The translations under genes and the position numbers were made by a program. The notes under the pieces are model-generated. The model worked only from the letters and a program-made list of their open reading frames with translations. It was not told where the DNA came from and did no database searches. A stretch of 39,063 bases of DNA from CAZLXG01 sp964563585 (GTDB taxonomy: Bacteria; Bacteroidota; Bacteroidia; Flavobacteriales; Flavobacteriaceae), in NCBI GenBank assembly GCA_964563585.1, contig CAZLXG010000012.1, positions 1 to 39,063 of the forward strand, read 5' to 3'. Position 1 is the stretch's first letter; every line of letters starts with the position of its first letter. Shown one piece after another: positions 6,676 through 14,292 of the stretch.

Positions 6676-8868
6676 ATGACAAGAAAGAAAAAAAGGAAAC
6701 CTTCACATAATAAGATTTCCAACCTTACAAATACAATCTTAAGTATATTAAAAAAAGAAAGAAACCAAGTATTTAACTATAAGCAAATTTCTGCAAAACT
6801 AGGCGTAAATGATGCTAGTAGTAGAAATCAAATTATAAAAAAACTTCAGCAATTAAAAGCAAAACAAGAGATTGAAGAAGTAGAACGTGGTAAATTTAAA
6901 GCTATTGTTAATACTGAATATTATATAGGAAAATTAGATTTAGCCTCAAAAGGTAATGGTTATATAATATGTGATGAATTTGAAGATGATGTATTTATAG
7001 CATCAAATAATATAAATAAAGCCTTAAATGGCGATGAAGTAGAATTTTATGTTTACAAACGTCGTCATAGAGGTAAAATGGAAGGTGAAATTACACAAGT
7101 TATAAAGCGTGAAAGAAGCGAATATGTAGGTGTTATTCAAATACATGAAAGATATGCGTTTGTTATAGTAGATAGTAATAAAATGTACAAAGATATTTTT
7201 GTGCCAATTAATAAAACGTTTAAAGCTGAAGACGGCGATAAAGTTTTAGTTAAATTAGAAGATTGGCCAGAAAGAGCAGATTCACCAAACGGAAAAGTAA
7301 TACAAGTATTAGGTAAACCAGGAGAACATAATACAGAGATTCATGCTATTTTAGCAGAATATGGTTTACCAAATGAATTTTCTCACGAAGTTGAAGAATT
7401 TGCTAATAAATTAGATACTTCAATTACAGAAAAAGAAATTGCAAAACGCCGTGATATGCGTAAAGATTTAACCTTTACCATAGATCCAAAAGATGCAAAA
7501 GATTTTGATGATGCATTATCTTTTAAAGTATTAGATAATGGATTATACGAAATAGGAATTCATATTGCCGATGTATCACATTATTTACAAGAAGGAACCG
7601 TTTTAGATGATGAAGCTTACGAGCGCGCAACATCGGTTTATTTAGTAGATCGCGTAGTACCAATGCTTCCAGAAGTATTATCAAATAAAGTATGTTCATT
7701 AAGGCCACATGAAGAAAAATTAACATTTTCGGCAGTGTTTCAAATGAATGATAAATGTGAAATAAAAAACGAATGGTTTGGTAGAACAGTAACTTATTCA
7801 GACGCACGTTTTACTTACGAAGAAGCACAATCTGTTATAGAAACTAAATCAAACGAAATTCCTGCAGTAATATCATTAACAGGAAAAACATATAAAACAA
7901 ATCAAAATATTGCCGATGCAATTTTAAAAATGGATGAATTAGCTAAAATTATGCGTAGAAAACGTATGAGTTCTGGAGCTATTTCATTCGATAAAGTAGA
8001 GGTGAAATTTAATTTAGATAAAGATGCAAACCCAGTAGGGGTATTTTTTAAAACAAGTAAAGATGCTAATAAATTAATTGAAGAATTTATGTTGTTAGCT
8101 AACCGTAAAGTATCAGAATTTATTGGAAAACAATCACCTAAAAAAACGTTTGTATATCGTGTACATGATGAACCAGACGAAAGTAAACTTGCTTCTTTAC
8201 AAAATGTAGTAAGTCGTTTTGGATATAAATTAAATTTTAAAGACCGAAAAAGCGTATCAGCTTCTTTAAATAATTTACTTAAAGATGTAAATGGTAAAAA
8301 AGAGCAAAATCTAGTAGACACACTTACTATAAGAACAATGAGTAAAGCTGAATATACCACAAAAAATATTGGTCATTATGGTTTAGCTTTCGATTATTAT
8401 AGTCATTTCACATCACCAATTCGTAGGTATCCAGATGTGATGGCACACCGATTATTACAATTGTATTTAGATGGCGGAAAATCTGCAAACGAAGACGTTT
8501 ATGAAGATAAATGTAATCATTCTAGCGCTATGGAAAATCTTGCAACTAAAGCAGAAAGAGATTCAATAAAATATATGCAGATACGTTTTATGGAAGACCA
8601 TAAAAACGAAGAATTTGTTGGTGTAATTTCCGGTGTAACCGATTGGGGTATTTATGTAGAAATTATTTCAAATAAATGCGAAGGCATGGTAAGTGTTCGT
8701 AACATGAAAGACGATCATTATGCGTTCGATCAAGACCAATATGCTATGGTTGGTAGAAATAATAAAATAATGTATCAACTAGGAGATGAGGTAATTGTAA
8801 AAGTTAAGAATACAGATTTAGTTAAGAAACATCTTGATTTTAATTTAATAGGAAAACCAGAAAACTAA
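6676..8868 (+). CDS. rnr: Ribonuclease R
   Basis: Processive 3'-to-5' exoribonuclease that degrades structured RNA and takes part in rRNA and mRNA quality control. The 730-aa protein begins with a Lys/Arg-rich stretch and a winged-helix domain (about residues 12-75). Two cold-shock-type OB domains follow to about 230, then the RNB catalytic domain (about 255-590) and a C-terminal S1 domain (about 643-728). The catalytic Mg2+-binding cluster is DPKDAKDFDDA, with Asp at 270, 276, 278 and 279. The conserved HFTSPIRRYPD motif closes the RNB domain. The winged-helix domain and length favour RNase R over RNase II. It is transcribed divergently from rpiB across the AT-rich region. Confidence 0.95.
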   Translation: MTRKKKRKPSHNKISNLTNTILSILKKERNQVFNYKQISAKLGVNDASSRNQIIKKLQQLKAKQEIEEVERGKFKAIVNTEYYIGKLDLASKGNGYIICDEFEDDVFIASNNINKALNGDEVEFYVYKRRHRGKMEGEITQVIKRERSEYVGVIQIHERYAFVIVDSNKMYKDIFVPINKTFKAEDGDKVLVKLEDWPERADSPNGKVIQVLGKPGEHNTEIHAILAEYGLPNEFSHEVEEFANKLDTSITEKEIAKRRDMRKDLTFTIDPKDAKDFDDALSFKVLDNGLYEIGIHIADVSHYLQEGTVLDDEAYERATSVYLVDRVVPMLPEVLSNKVCSLRPHEEKLTFSAVFQMNDKCEIKNEWFGRTVTYSDARFTYEEAQSVIETKSNEIPAVISLTGKTYKTNQNIADAILKMDELAKIMRRKRMSSGAISFDKVEVKFNLDKDANPVGVFFKTSKDANKLIEEFMLLANRKVSEFIGKQSPKKTFVYRVHDEPDESKLASLQNVVSRFGYKLNFKDRKSVSASLNNLLKDVNGKKEQNLVDTLTIRTMSKAEYTTKNIGHYGLAFDYYSHFTSPIRRYPDVMAHRLLQLYLDGGKSANEDVYEDKCNHSSAMENLATKAERDSIKYMQIRFMEDHKNEEFVGVISGVTDWGIYVEIISNKCEGMVSVRNMKDDHYAFDQDQYAMVGRNNKIMYQLGDEVIVKVKNTDLVKKHLDFNLIGKPEN

Positions 8869-8877
8869 CATATTTTT

Positions 8878-9025
8878 GGCGTTACCACAAGGGTCAGGCT
8901 TTCCGCTATATCTTTTTAAAATGTTATTTTAAGCACGAAGGACGTAACAATCTGTTAATTTTCACTTTAAAAATAATAGATAGTTTATCCTGTTTTAAAA
9001 AGGATGCCGCATCAATCCTTAACGC
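8878..9025. repeat. Intergenic inverted-repeat element (REP/MITE-like)
   Basis: The non-coding spacer after rnr starts with GGCGTTACCACAAGGGTC (8878-8895), followed by AGGCTTTCCGCTATA. It ends with AAAGGATGCCGCATCAATCC, followed by TTAACGC up to 9025. The ends are inverted (GCGTTA / TAACGC) and the inner parts pair imperfectly (CCGC and GGAT/ATCC blocks). It resembles the GC-richer palindromic intergenic repeats seen in many flavobacterial genomes. I cite that resemblance from memory; no second full copy lies in this window. It could also act as the rnr terminator. Confidence 0.45.
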
Positions 9026-9077
9026 AAATTGTAACAATATTTAAAATAAATATACTAATAATATAAATTATAAATTT

Positions 9078-9377
9078 ATGATATTAACAACAACAAATAC
9101 AATAGATAGTCATCCAATTCAAGACTATTTAGGTATAGTTACAGGAGTTTCTGCAAAAATGAGAAAAACTTCTTTCTCATTTAATATGGAAAAATTTTAT
9201 GCAACAATAGAAACAACTATAAACGAAATAAAAGAAGAAGCCTTTCAAAAACTTCAAGAAAATGCAATAAAATTAAAAGCAAATGCGGTTGTAGGTATAA
9301 AATTAGACTTAGAATTATACAATACAACTCAAGTGATATTAGTCTCAATAACAGGAACAGCTGTTAAAATTGTCTAA
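9078..9377 (+). CDS. YbjQ/DUF74 family (heavy-metal-binding domain) protein
   Basis: Small 99-aa cytosolic protein of the YbjQ family, which forms pentameric rings; no biochemical role is firmly established. The N-terminus MILTTTNTIDSHPIQDYLGI followed by VTGVSA matches the family start. The core helix EEAFQKLQENAIKLKANAVVG and the closing strand VSITGTAVKIV are characteristic. Homologues contain a Gly-rich loop after the first strand; here that segment is short, giving a slightly compact version. It stands alone between the post-rnr repeat and the GIN-domain gene. The family name suggests metal binding but no metal-ligand cluster is visible here. Confidence 0.8.
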   Translation: MILTTTNTIDSHPIQDYLGIVTGVSAKMRKTSFSFNMEKFYATIETTINEIKEEAFQKLQENAIKLKANAVVGIKLDLELYNTTQVILVSITGTAVKIV

Positions 9378-9455
9378 AAATAAATTTTCTTATTAAAAAA
9401 GGGAATAATTATTGATAACTTTACTTTAAAAATAAAACTCCTCAATATTTAAAAA

Positions 9456-10130
9456 ATGAAAATCAAATTATCAATCTTAGTAATTTTAATATCTACACTA
9501 ACAATAGCACAAAACCCAATAGAAAAAACAATTGGAGAATTTAGCGAACTAAAAGTTTACGATTTAATAAATGTTGAATTAGTAAAATCTAATGAAAACA
9601 AAGTTATTATAACTGGAAAAAACAGCAATGACGTGCTTATAAACAACAAAAATGGTAAGCTAAAAATTAAAATGAATTTAGAAGAAGCTTTTGACGGAAA
9701 CGAAACAAAAGTGATTTTACATTATACATCTGTTGATGTTATTGATGTTAATGAAGGCGCAAATGTACACTCTAAAGATAAAATTAAACAGTTTGAAATA
9801 GATTTAAAAGCGCAAGAAGGCGGAAAGATAGACGTAGAACTAGATGTTTCTTTTGCTAATATAAAATCGATTACAGGTGGAATTGTGAAAACAAAAGGAC
9901 ATGCTAAAAATCAAGATATTTCTCTATCAACAGGTGGAATTTATGAAGGTGAAGATTTAAAAACCGCTAAAACAGAAGTTAAAATTAAAGCAGCTGGAGA
10001 AGCTTATGTAAATGCATCAGATTTAGTTGATATTAAAATTAGAGCAGGAGGCGATGTATTTATTTACGGAAACCCAGAAAAAGTAAATGAAAGTAGAGTT
10101 TTTGGAGGTCGTGTTAAGCGAATGAATTAA
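9456..10130 (+). CDS. Secreted head GIN domain (DUF2807) protein
   Basis: 224-aa exported protein with a Sec signal peptide (about residues 1-18, KLSILVILISTLTIAQ). The rest forms the head GIN domain, a right-handed beta-helix seen widely in Bacteroidota: IGEFSELKVYDLINVEL, then GKLKIKMNLEEAF, DVIDVNEGANV, repeated short strands with Gly turns, and ASDLVDIKIRAGGDVFIYG near the end. Members often close with GxPxxxxxxxxGG, here NPEKVNESRVFGGRVK. Function is unknown; adhesion and polysaccharide binding have been proposed for the family. It lies 78 bp after the YbjQ-like gene and may share its transcript. Confidence 0.85.
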   Translation: MKIKLSILVILISTLTIAQNPIEKTIGEFSELKVYDLINVELVKSNENKVIITGKNSNDVLINNKNGKLKIKMNLEEAFDGNETKVILHYTSVDVIDVNEGANVHSKDKIKQFEIDLKAQEGGKIDVELDVSFANIKSITGGIVKTKGHAKNQDISLSTGGIYEGEDLKTAKTEVKIKAAGEAYVNASDLVDIKIRAGGDVFIYGNPEKVNESRVFGGRVKRMN

Positions 10131-10242
10131 AAATATAAGTAAATAACCCTTGGGTTAGTTCCTGGGGTATTAAGAATAATGTTTTTTCATATTTCAACGC
10201 AAGTTGGGGTAATTAAACCCATAGTATGGGAATAAAGAATTT

Positions 10243-10274
10243 AAAACCCGTTGCTTGCAACGGGTTTTCTTTTT
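10243..10274 (+). terminator. Rho-independent terminator after the GIN-domain gene
   Basis: Perfect inverted repeat with 12-nt arms, AAAACCCGTTGC at 10243-10254 and GCAACGGGTTTT at 10257-10268, followed by TCTTTTT. It ends the YbjQ-like/GIN transcript before the LysE gene. The A-rich 5' arm also makes it usable on the reverse strand. Confidence 0.8.
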
Positions 10275-10312
10275 AAAATATTTCTTTTCTTTGTGTAAAG
10301 CCAATAGTATTT

Positions 10313-11008
10313 ATGTTTGATAATGTTTTAGCGGGTATTCCTTTCGGAATTATATTAGCCTTTACAATAGGACCAGTATTTTTTGTGCTTTTAGAAACCA
10401 GCGCTACAAAAGGGTTTAAAAGCGCTTTAATTTTTGATTGTGGTGTTATGCTTGCCGATGTTTTATTTATATTTATAGCGTTTTATAGTACAAATAAGTT
10501 ATTAGAAAAAGTTAAAGACGACCCTAGTTTTTTAATTTTTGGAGGCGCATTATTAGCTGTCTATGGTTTTATTTCATTTATAAAAACATCTAAATCTTTT
10601 AGAGAAATAGTTAAAGAATACCACAAAGTAGAACTTCAAAAAAACTATGGGAAGTTATTTTTAAAAGGGTTCTTGCTTAACTTTATAAACATAGGAGTAT
10701 TATTAGGCTGGTTGGGTTTTATAGTAATAGGAAATTCTATAACAAGATCAGAGCAAGGATTAATTGTATTTTTAAGCACCATTTTAATAATATATTTTTT
10801 AGTAGATCTTATAAAAATAGTAGTTGCTAAAAAACTAAAAAACAAATTAACACCACGACTCATTTTTAAAACAAAGAAGATTATTTCTTTAGTAATCCTT
10901 GGTTTTGGAGTGTTGCTTTTGGTTCAGGGATTTTTCCCAGACGAAAAGAAACTTATCAAAGAAAAATTAGAAAAAATGAGGATTATAAAAGAAAAGCCCT
11001 CAGAATAA
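10313..11008 (+). CDS. LysE family amino-acid exporter
   Basis: 231-aa integral membrane protein of the LysE/RhtB superfamily, predicted to export amino acids or related small solutes. It shows the family N-terminus GIPFGIILAFTIGPVFFVLLE, where the Gly-Pro in helix 1 is diagnostic, followed by a conserved GFKSALIFDCGVMLADVLF segment. About six transmembrane helices are visible, with a charged cytoplasmic loop at about residues 85-115 and a Lys/Glu-rich C-terminal tail. The substrate is not predictable. The gene has a terminator before it and a hairpin at its end, so it looks monocistronic. The neighbouring tRNA gene is on the opposite strand. Confidence 0.88.
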   Translation: MFDNVLAGIPFGIILAFTIGPVFFVLLETSATKGFKSALIFDCGVMLADVLFIFIAFYSTNKLLEKVKDDPSFLIFGGALLAVYGFISFIKTSKSFREIVKEYHKVELQKNYGKLFLKGFLLNFINIGVLLGWLGFIVIGNSITRSEQGLIVFLSTILIIYFLVDLIKIVVAKKLKNKLTPRLIFKTKKIISLVILGFGVLLLVQGFFPDEKKLIKEKLEKMRIIKEKPSE

Positions 11009-11024
11009 ACAGAGAGCTTTTTTT
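10992..11024 (+). terminator. Terminator overlapping the end of the LysE gene
   Basis: Arms AAAAGCCCTC (10992-11001) and GAGAGCTTTT (11012-11021), pairing except for one C/A mismatch, run into a T tract to 11024. The 5' arm lies within the last codons of the LysE gene. The tail touches the 3' end of the convergent tRNA-Cys gene. Confidence 0.65.
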
Positions 11025-11097
11025 GGAGGCGTCGAGCGGATTCGAACCGCTGTAGAAGGTTTTGCAGACCTCTGCCTAGCCACTCGGCCACAACGCC
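11024..11097 (-). tRNA. tRNA-Cys (anticodon GCA)
   Basis: The reverse strand folds as a complete cloverleaf. The acceptor GGCGTTG pairs with CGACGCC, using one G-T pair. The D arm is GCC/GGC. The anticodon stem is GAGGT/ACCTT with loop CTGCAAA, so the anticodon is GCA (Cys). The T arm is AGCGG-TTCGAAT-CCGCT. The discriminator is T (U73), as usual for tRNA-Cys, and the 3' CCA is encoded at 11024-11026. The mature body is 71 nt plus CCA. Confidence 0.95.
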
Positions 11098-11153
11098 ATT
11101 ATTTTTTTATTCACGCAAATGTAAAAAAATTTAGCAATTAACACCTGTTAAAA

Positions 11154-11516
11154 TCATTTTTTACGTCTATCGGTCATTTTAATCGTTACGCTTTCAACAT
11201 CACCACCAATTGGCGGGTTTAATTTACTCACCCAAACAGTTGCTTTTTTTATTAGTTTGTCTTCGTTAAAAACACGATTTAAAATACGCTTACAGACGGT
11301 TTCTAATAAATAGGAAGGAATTTGCATTTCTTCTTTTATTAGTCTATTTAAAAACACATAATCAACAGTATCAACTAATTTATCTGTTTTTGAAGATGTT
11401 TGTAAATCGGCGTTTACCTTTAAAGAAACACTATAATCACTACCTATTTTTGTTTCTTCTTTTAAACAACCGTGATGTGCAAAAACACGAATGTTTTCAA
11501 CTTTTATAATTCCCAT
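11154..11516 (-). CDS. folB: Dihydroneopterin aldolase
   Basis: Folate biosynthesis enzyme that cleaves 7,8-dihydroneopterin to 6-hydroxymethyl-7,8-dihydropterin and glycolaldehyde. The 120-aa protein has the normal length. It begins MGIIKVENIRVFAHHGCLKEE, which contains the HGxxxxE active-site motif, and carries DTVDYVFL and LLETVCKRI in the middle. It ends with VWVSKLNPPIGGDVESVTI, whose Lys is the catalytic base in the family. It is divergent from glnS; the 100-bp spacer contains a palindrome with back-to-back -7 boxes. No other folate gene is adjacent. Confidence 0.94.
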   Translation of the reverse strand: MGIIKVENIRVFAHHGCLKEETKIGSDYSVSLKVNADLQTSSKTDKLVDTVDYVFLNRLIKEEMQIPSYLLETVCKRILNRVFNEDKLIKKATVWVSKLNPPIGGDVESVTIKMTDRRKK

Positions 11517-11536
11517 TGTATGCGATTTTAAGTCAT

Positions 11537-11554
11537 CAAAATTACCTAATTTTG
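11537..11554. promoter_or_regulatory. Back-to-back -7 boxes forming an 18-bp palindrome between folB and glnS
   Basis: CAAAATTACCTAATTTTG reads TAATTTTG, an exact TAnnTTTG -7 match, outward on both strands: 11547-11554 toward glnS and 11544-11537 toward folB. The folB ATG is 20 nt away and the glnS ATG 62 nt. Polymerases on the two strands would collide over this site, so the promoters may be mutually exclusive. No strong -33 elements are seen. Confidence 0.45.
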
Positions 11555-11616
11555 TACAATATTTTGTTTAATGTTGTTAGTTTCTAATAGCTAATAAATT
11601 ATCGTAATAGATTTTT

Positions 11617-13644
11617 ATGTCTGAAGAAGTAAAATCACTCAATTTTATTGAGCACATAATAGAAGAAGATTTGGTAAACGGAATGTCAAACAAAAATCTT
11701 CGTTTTCGTTTTCCACCAGAACCAAATGGGTATTTACACATTGGTCACACTAAAGCAATTGGTATTAGTTTTGGTTTGGGAGAACGCTATAATGCACCCG
11801 TAAATCTTCGTTTTGATGATACAAATCCAGCAAAAGAAGAACAGGAGTATGTAGATGCGATTAAGAAAGATATTTCTTGGTTGGGCTATAATTGGGCAAA
11901 AGAATGTTATTCTTCAGATTATTTTCAAAAATTATATGATTGGACCATTCTGTTAATTAAAAACGGAAAAGCTTATGTCGATTCACAAACAAGTGAAGCT
12001 ATGGCAATTCAAAAAGGAACACCGACACAAGTTGGAACAAATAGCCCCTTTAGAGATAGAAGTGTAGAAGAAAACCTAGATTTATTCAAAAGAATGAAGG
12101 CGGGCGAATTTGAAGAAGGCGAACATATATTGCGTGCAAAAATAGATATGGAAGACCCAAACATGTTAATGCGCGATCCAATAATTTATCGTGTTTTAAA
12201 GAAAACTCATCACAGAACAGGAAATGATTGGTGTATATATCCAATGTACGACTGGACACACGGTGAAAGCGATTATATTGAACAAATATCACACTCATTA
12301 TGCTCTTTAGAATTTAAACCCCACAGAAAGCTTTATAATTGGTTTAAGGAGGAGGTTTATAAATATAGTTCAGAAGAATTACCATTACAACCAAAACAAC
12401 GTGAGTTTGCTCGTTTAAACTTAAGTTATACTATAATGAGTAAACGTAAGTTATTGACGCTTGTAGAAGAAGGTGTAGTTACGGGTTGGGACGACCCACG
12501 CATGCCAACAATATCTGGTTTGCGCCGACGAGGCTATACACCAACGTCAATTCGACAATTTATAGAAAAAGTAGGTGTTGCAAAACGTGAAAATGTTATT
12601 GATGTTGCTTTATTGGAGTTTTGTATTAGAGAAGATTTGAATAAAATCGCGCCACGAGTTATGGCGGTTTTAAACCCAGTTAAAGTAGTAATCACTAATT
12701 ATCCAGAAGATAAGGAAGAATGGTTTGAAGCAGAAAACAATCAAGAAGATGAAAACGCAGGTTTTAGAAAAGTACCATTTTCAAAATATATATATATTGA
12801 AAAAGAAGATTTTAAAGAAGAAGCTAGTAATAAGTTTTTTAGATTAAAACTAGGCGGCGAAGTGCGCCTTAAAAATGCATATATTATTAAAGCGGAAAGT
12901 GTTTTAAAAGATGAAAAAGGGAATATTATAGAAATTCATTGTACATATTCTGAAGATACTTCAAAAAGAGTAAAAGGAACATTGCATTGGGTTTCTATAA
13001 AACACGCTATTAAAGCAGAAGTTAGAGAATATGATCGATTATTTAAAGATGAGGCACCAGATAGCCATCAAGATAAAACCTTTATGGATTTTATAAATCC
13101 AGATTCTTTAAAAAGTATTACTGCTTTTGTAGAACCAGGTTTAAAAGACGTAAATAAAGGAGATAGGTTTCAATTTCAACGTTTAGGATATTTTAATGTT
13201 GATGACGATTCAACACCAGATAAATTAGTATTTAATAAAACGGTTGGTTTACGCGATACTTGGGAAAAACAAAAGCCTAAAGAAAACAATAATCAAACCA
13301 GTGCTGAGCATGGCCGAAGTAATTCCCAACAACAAAACCAATCACAAAGAAAACCAATAGATGTGATTAAGCAGTTCGGTAAAAAATACACCAATTTACC
13401 AGAAGAAAAGCGAACTAAAATAAGGGCAGAAATTCAAGAATTAGCACAAAAAGTAAGCTATGAAGATTTACAACCTTTGTTTGGAACAGCTGTAAAAAAA
13501 GCAGGAACACGTATTGCTGCCATGTTAATTTTAGGTGTGTTACTTAAAAAAGGACAAGCTAAAAATGAGGATATTAATAACTTTATTGAAAAAGCTTTAG
13601 AGGACAAAAATGAGCTATTGGTAACAGAAGCTAAAGCGCTATAA
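11617..13644 (+). CDS. glnS: Glutaminyl-tRNA synthetase with C-terminal extension
   Basis: Class I synthetase charging tRNA-Gln with glutamine. The catalytic core carries PPEPNGYLHIGH (HIGH at residues 41-44) and the KMSKS counterpart MSKRK at 274-278. The two anticodon-binding beta-barrels run to about residue 550. At 675 aa it exceeds the usual 550-560. Residues about 553-675 form an extra tail with a Gln/Asn/Ser-rich linker (about 556-580) and then a helical domain containing IRAEIQELAQKVSYEDLQPL and AAMLILGVLLKKGQ. Some GlnRS carry a YqeY/GatB-type tRNA-binding appendage; I cannot confirm that this tail is that domain. The gene is transcribed divergently from folB and ends at a strong terminator. 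Confidence 0.95.
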   Translation: MSEEVKSLNFIEHIIEEDLVNGMSNKNLRFRFPPEPNGYLHIGHTKAIGISFGLGERYNAPVNLRFDDTNPAKEEQEYVDAIKKDISWLGYNWAKECYSSDYFQKLYDWTILLIKNGKAYVDSQTSEAMAIQKGTPTQVGTNSPFRDRSVEENLDLFKRMKAGEFEEGEHILRAKIDMEDPNMLMRDPIIYRVLKKTHHRTGNDWCIYPMYDWTHGESDYIEQISHSLCSLEFKPHRKLYNWFKEEVYKYSSEELPLQPKQREFARLNLSYTIMSKRKLLTLVEEGVVTGWDDPRMPTISGLRRRGYTPTSIRQFIEKVGVAKRENVIDVALLEFCIREDLNKIAPRVMAVLNPVKVVITNYPEDKEEWFEAENNQEDENAGFRKVPFSKYIYIEKEDFKEEASNKFFRLKLGGEVRLKNAYIIKAESVLKDEKGNIIEIHCTYSEDTSKRVKGTLHWVSIKHAIKAEVREYDRLFKDEAPDSHQDKTFMDFINPDSLKSITAFVEPGLKDVNKGDRFQFQRLGYFNVDDDSTPDKLVFNKTVGLRDTWEKQKPKENNNQTSAEHGRSNSQQQNQSQRKPIDVIKQFGKKYTNLPEEKRTKIRAEIQELAQKVSYEDLQPLFGTAVKKAGTRIAAMLILGVLLKKGQAKNEDINNFIEKALEDKNELLVTEAKAL

Positions 13645-13679
13645 TTTTCCTTTTTGATTTCGAAAATGTTAAATACAAA

Positions 13680-13709
13680 CCTTGAAATTAATAGTTCAAG
13701 GTTTTTTTT
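13680..13709 (+). terminator. Rho-independent terminator of glnS
   Basis: CCTTGAA (13680-13686) and TTCAAGG (13695-13701) pair across an 8-nt loop and are followed by eight T (13702-13709). It lies 35 bp after the glnS stop and just before a weak -7 box (TACATTTA, 13711-13718) for the next gene. Confidence 0.88.
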
Positions 13710-13742
13710 GTACATTTAAAACACCAACTAAAATATAATATT

Positions 13743-14225
13743 ATGGAACTTAATTTTATTGCAATTATTGTAGCGGCTTTAGTGCCACTAGTTTTGGGGT
13801 TTATTTGGTATAACCCAAAATTTTTAGGAACAGTATGGATGCGAGAGTCTGGAATGACAGAAGAAAAAATGAAAGGCGGTAATATGGCTGTGATTTTTGG
13901 AGTTTCTTTATTGTTATCTATTTTACTTGCTTTTTTTACTCAATTTTTAGTAATACACCAAATGGGTGCTTTAGGTATGGTGGGCGGAGACCCAACAATA
14001 GCTCTACCTTCTTATGATGCTTTTATGGGTGATTATGGAAATGCTTTTAGAACGTTTAAACATGGTGCTTTACATGGTTTAATAGCTGGAATATTTTTTG
14101 TGTTTCCTGTTATGGCTATAAATGGTATGTTTGAAAGAAAAAGCTGGAAACTCACATTTATTAATACAGGATATTGGACCGTTTGTTTAATAATTATGGG
14201 AGGAATTGTTTGCGGATGGCAATAA
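13743..14225 (+). CDS. DUF1761 family membrane protein
   Basis: 160-aa integral membrane protein of unknown function. Four hydrophobic segments are visible: about residues 4-23, 50-70, 110-130 and 138-158. The family pattern shows in VPLVLGFIWYNPKFLGTVWM near the N-terminus, with the WY-NP-FG-type turn after helix 1, and in the central FKHGALHGLIAG segment. It sits between two terminators and so looks like a single-gene unit. No catalytic or ligand-binding residues can be named. Confidence 0.75.
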   Translation: MELNFIAIIVAALVPLVLGFIWYNPKFLGTVWMRESGMTEEKMKGGNMAVIFGVSLLLSILLAFFTQFLVIHQMGALGMVGGDPTIALPSYDAFMGDYGNAFRTFKHGALHGLIAGIFFVFPVMAINGMFERKSWKLTFINTGYWTVCLIIMGGIVCGWQ

Positions 14226-14233
14226 TATTTTTG
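14226..14233 (+). promoter_or_regulatory. Possible promoter -7 box upstream of the FemAB/GNAT-like gene
   Basis: TATTTTTG matches TAnnTTTG, with TTG at 14206-14208 (17-nt spacer) as a possible -33. It lies just past the stop of the DUF1761 gene. A transcript starting here would first pass the hairpin at 14253-14284 before the TTG start at 14293. Confidence 0.35.
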
Positions 14234-14252
14234 TGATTTTTTAACATAAATA

Positions 14253-14284
14253 AAGACTGAGGTGTTTAACTTCGGTCTTTTTTC
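14253..14284 (+). terminator. Terminator after the DUF1761 gene, or leader attenuator of the next gene
   Basis: AAGACTGAGG (14253-14262) pairs with CTTCGGTCTT (14270-14279), allowing two G-T pairs, and is followed by a T-rich tail. The TTG start of the next gene is only 8 nt further on, so the hairpin may also be part of that gene's leader. Confidence 0.7.
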
Positions 14285-14292
14285 TTTTAATA

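Noticed and set aside
7902..8360. 152-codon reverse-strand frame inside rnr
   Set aside because: Mirror of a highly conserved RNase R catalytic domain; Ser/Leu-rich composition typical of an antisense shadow.
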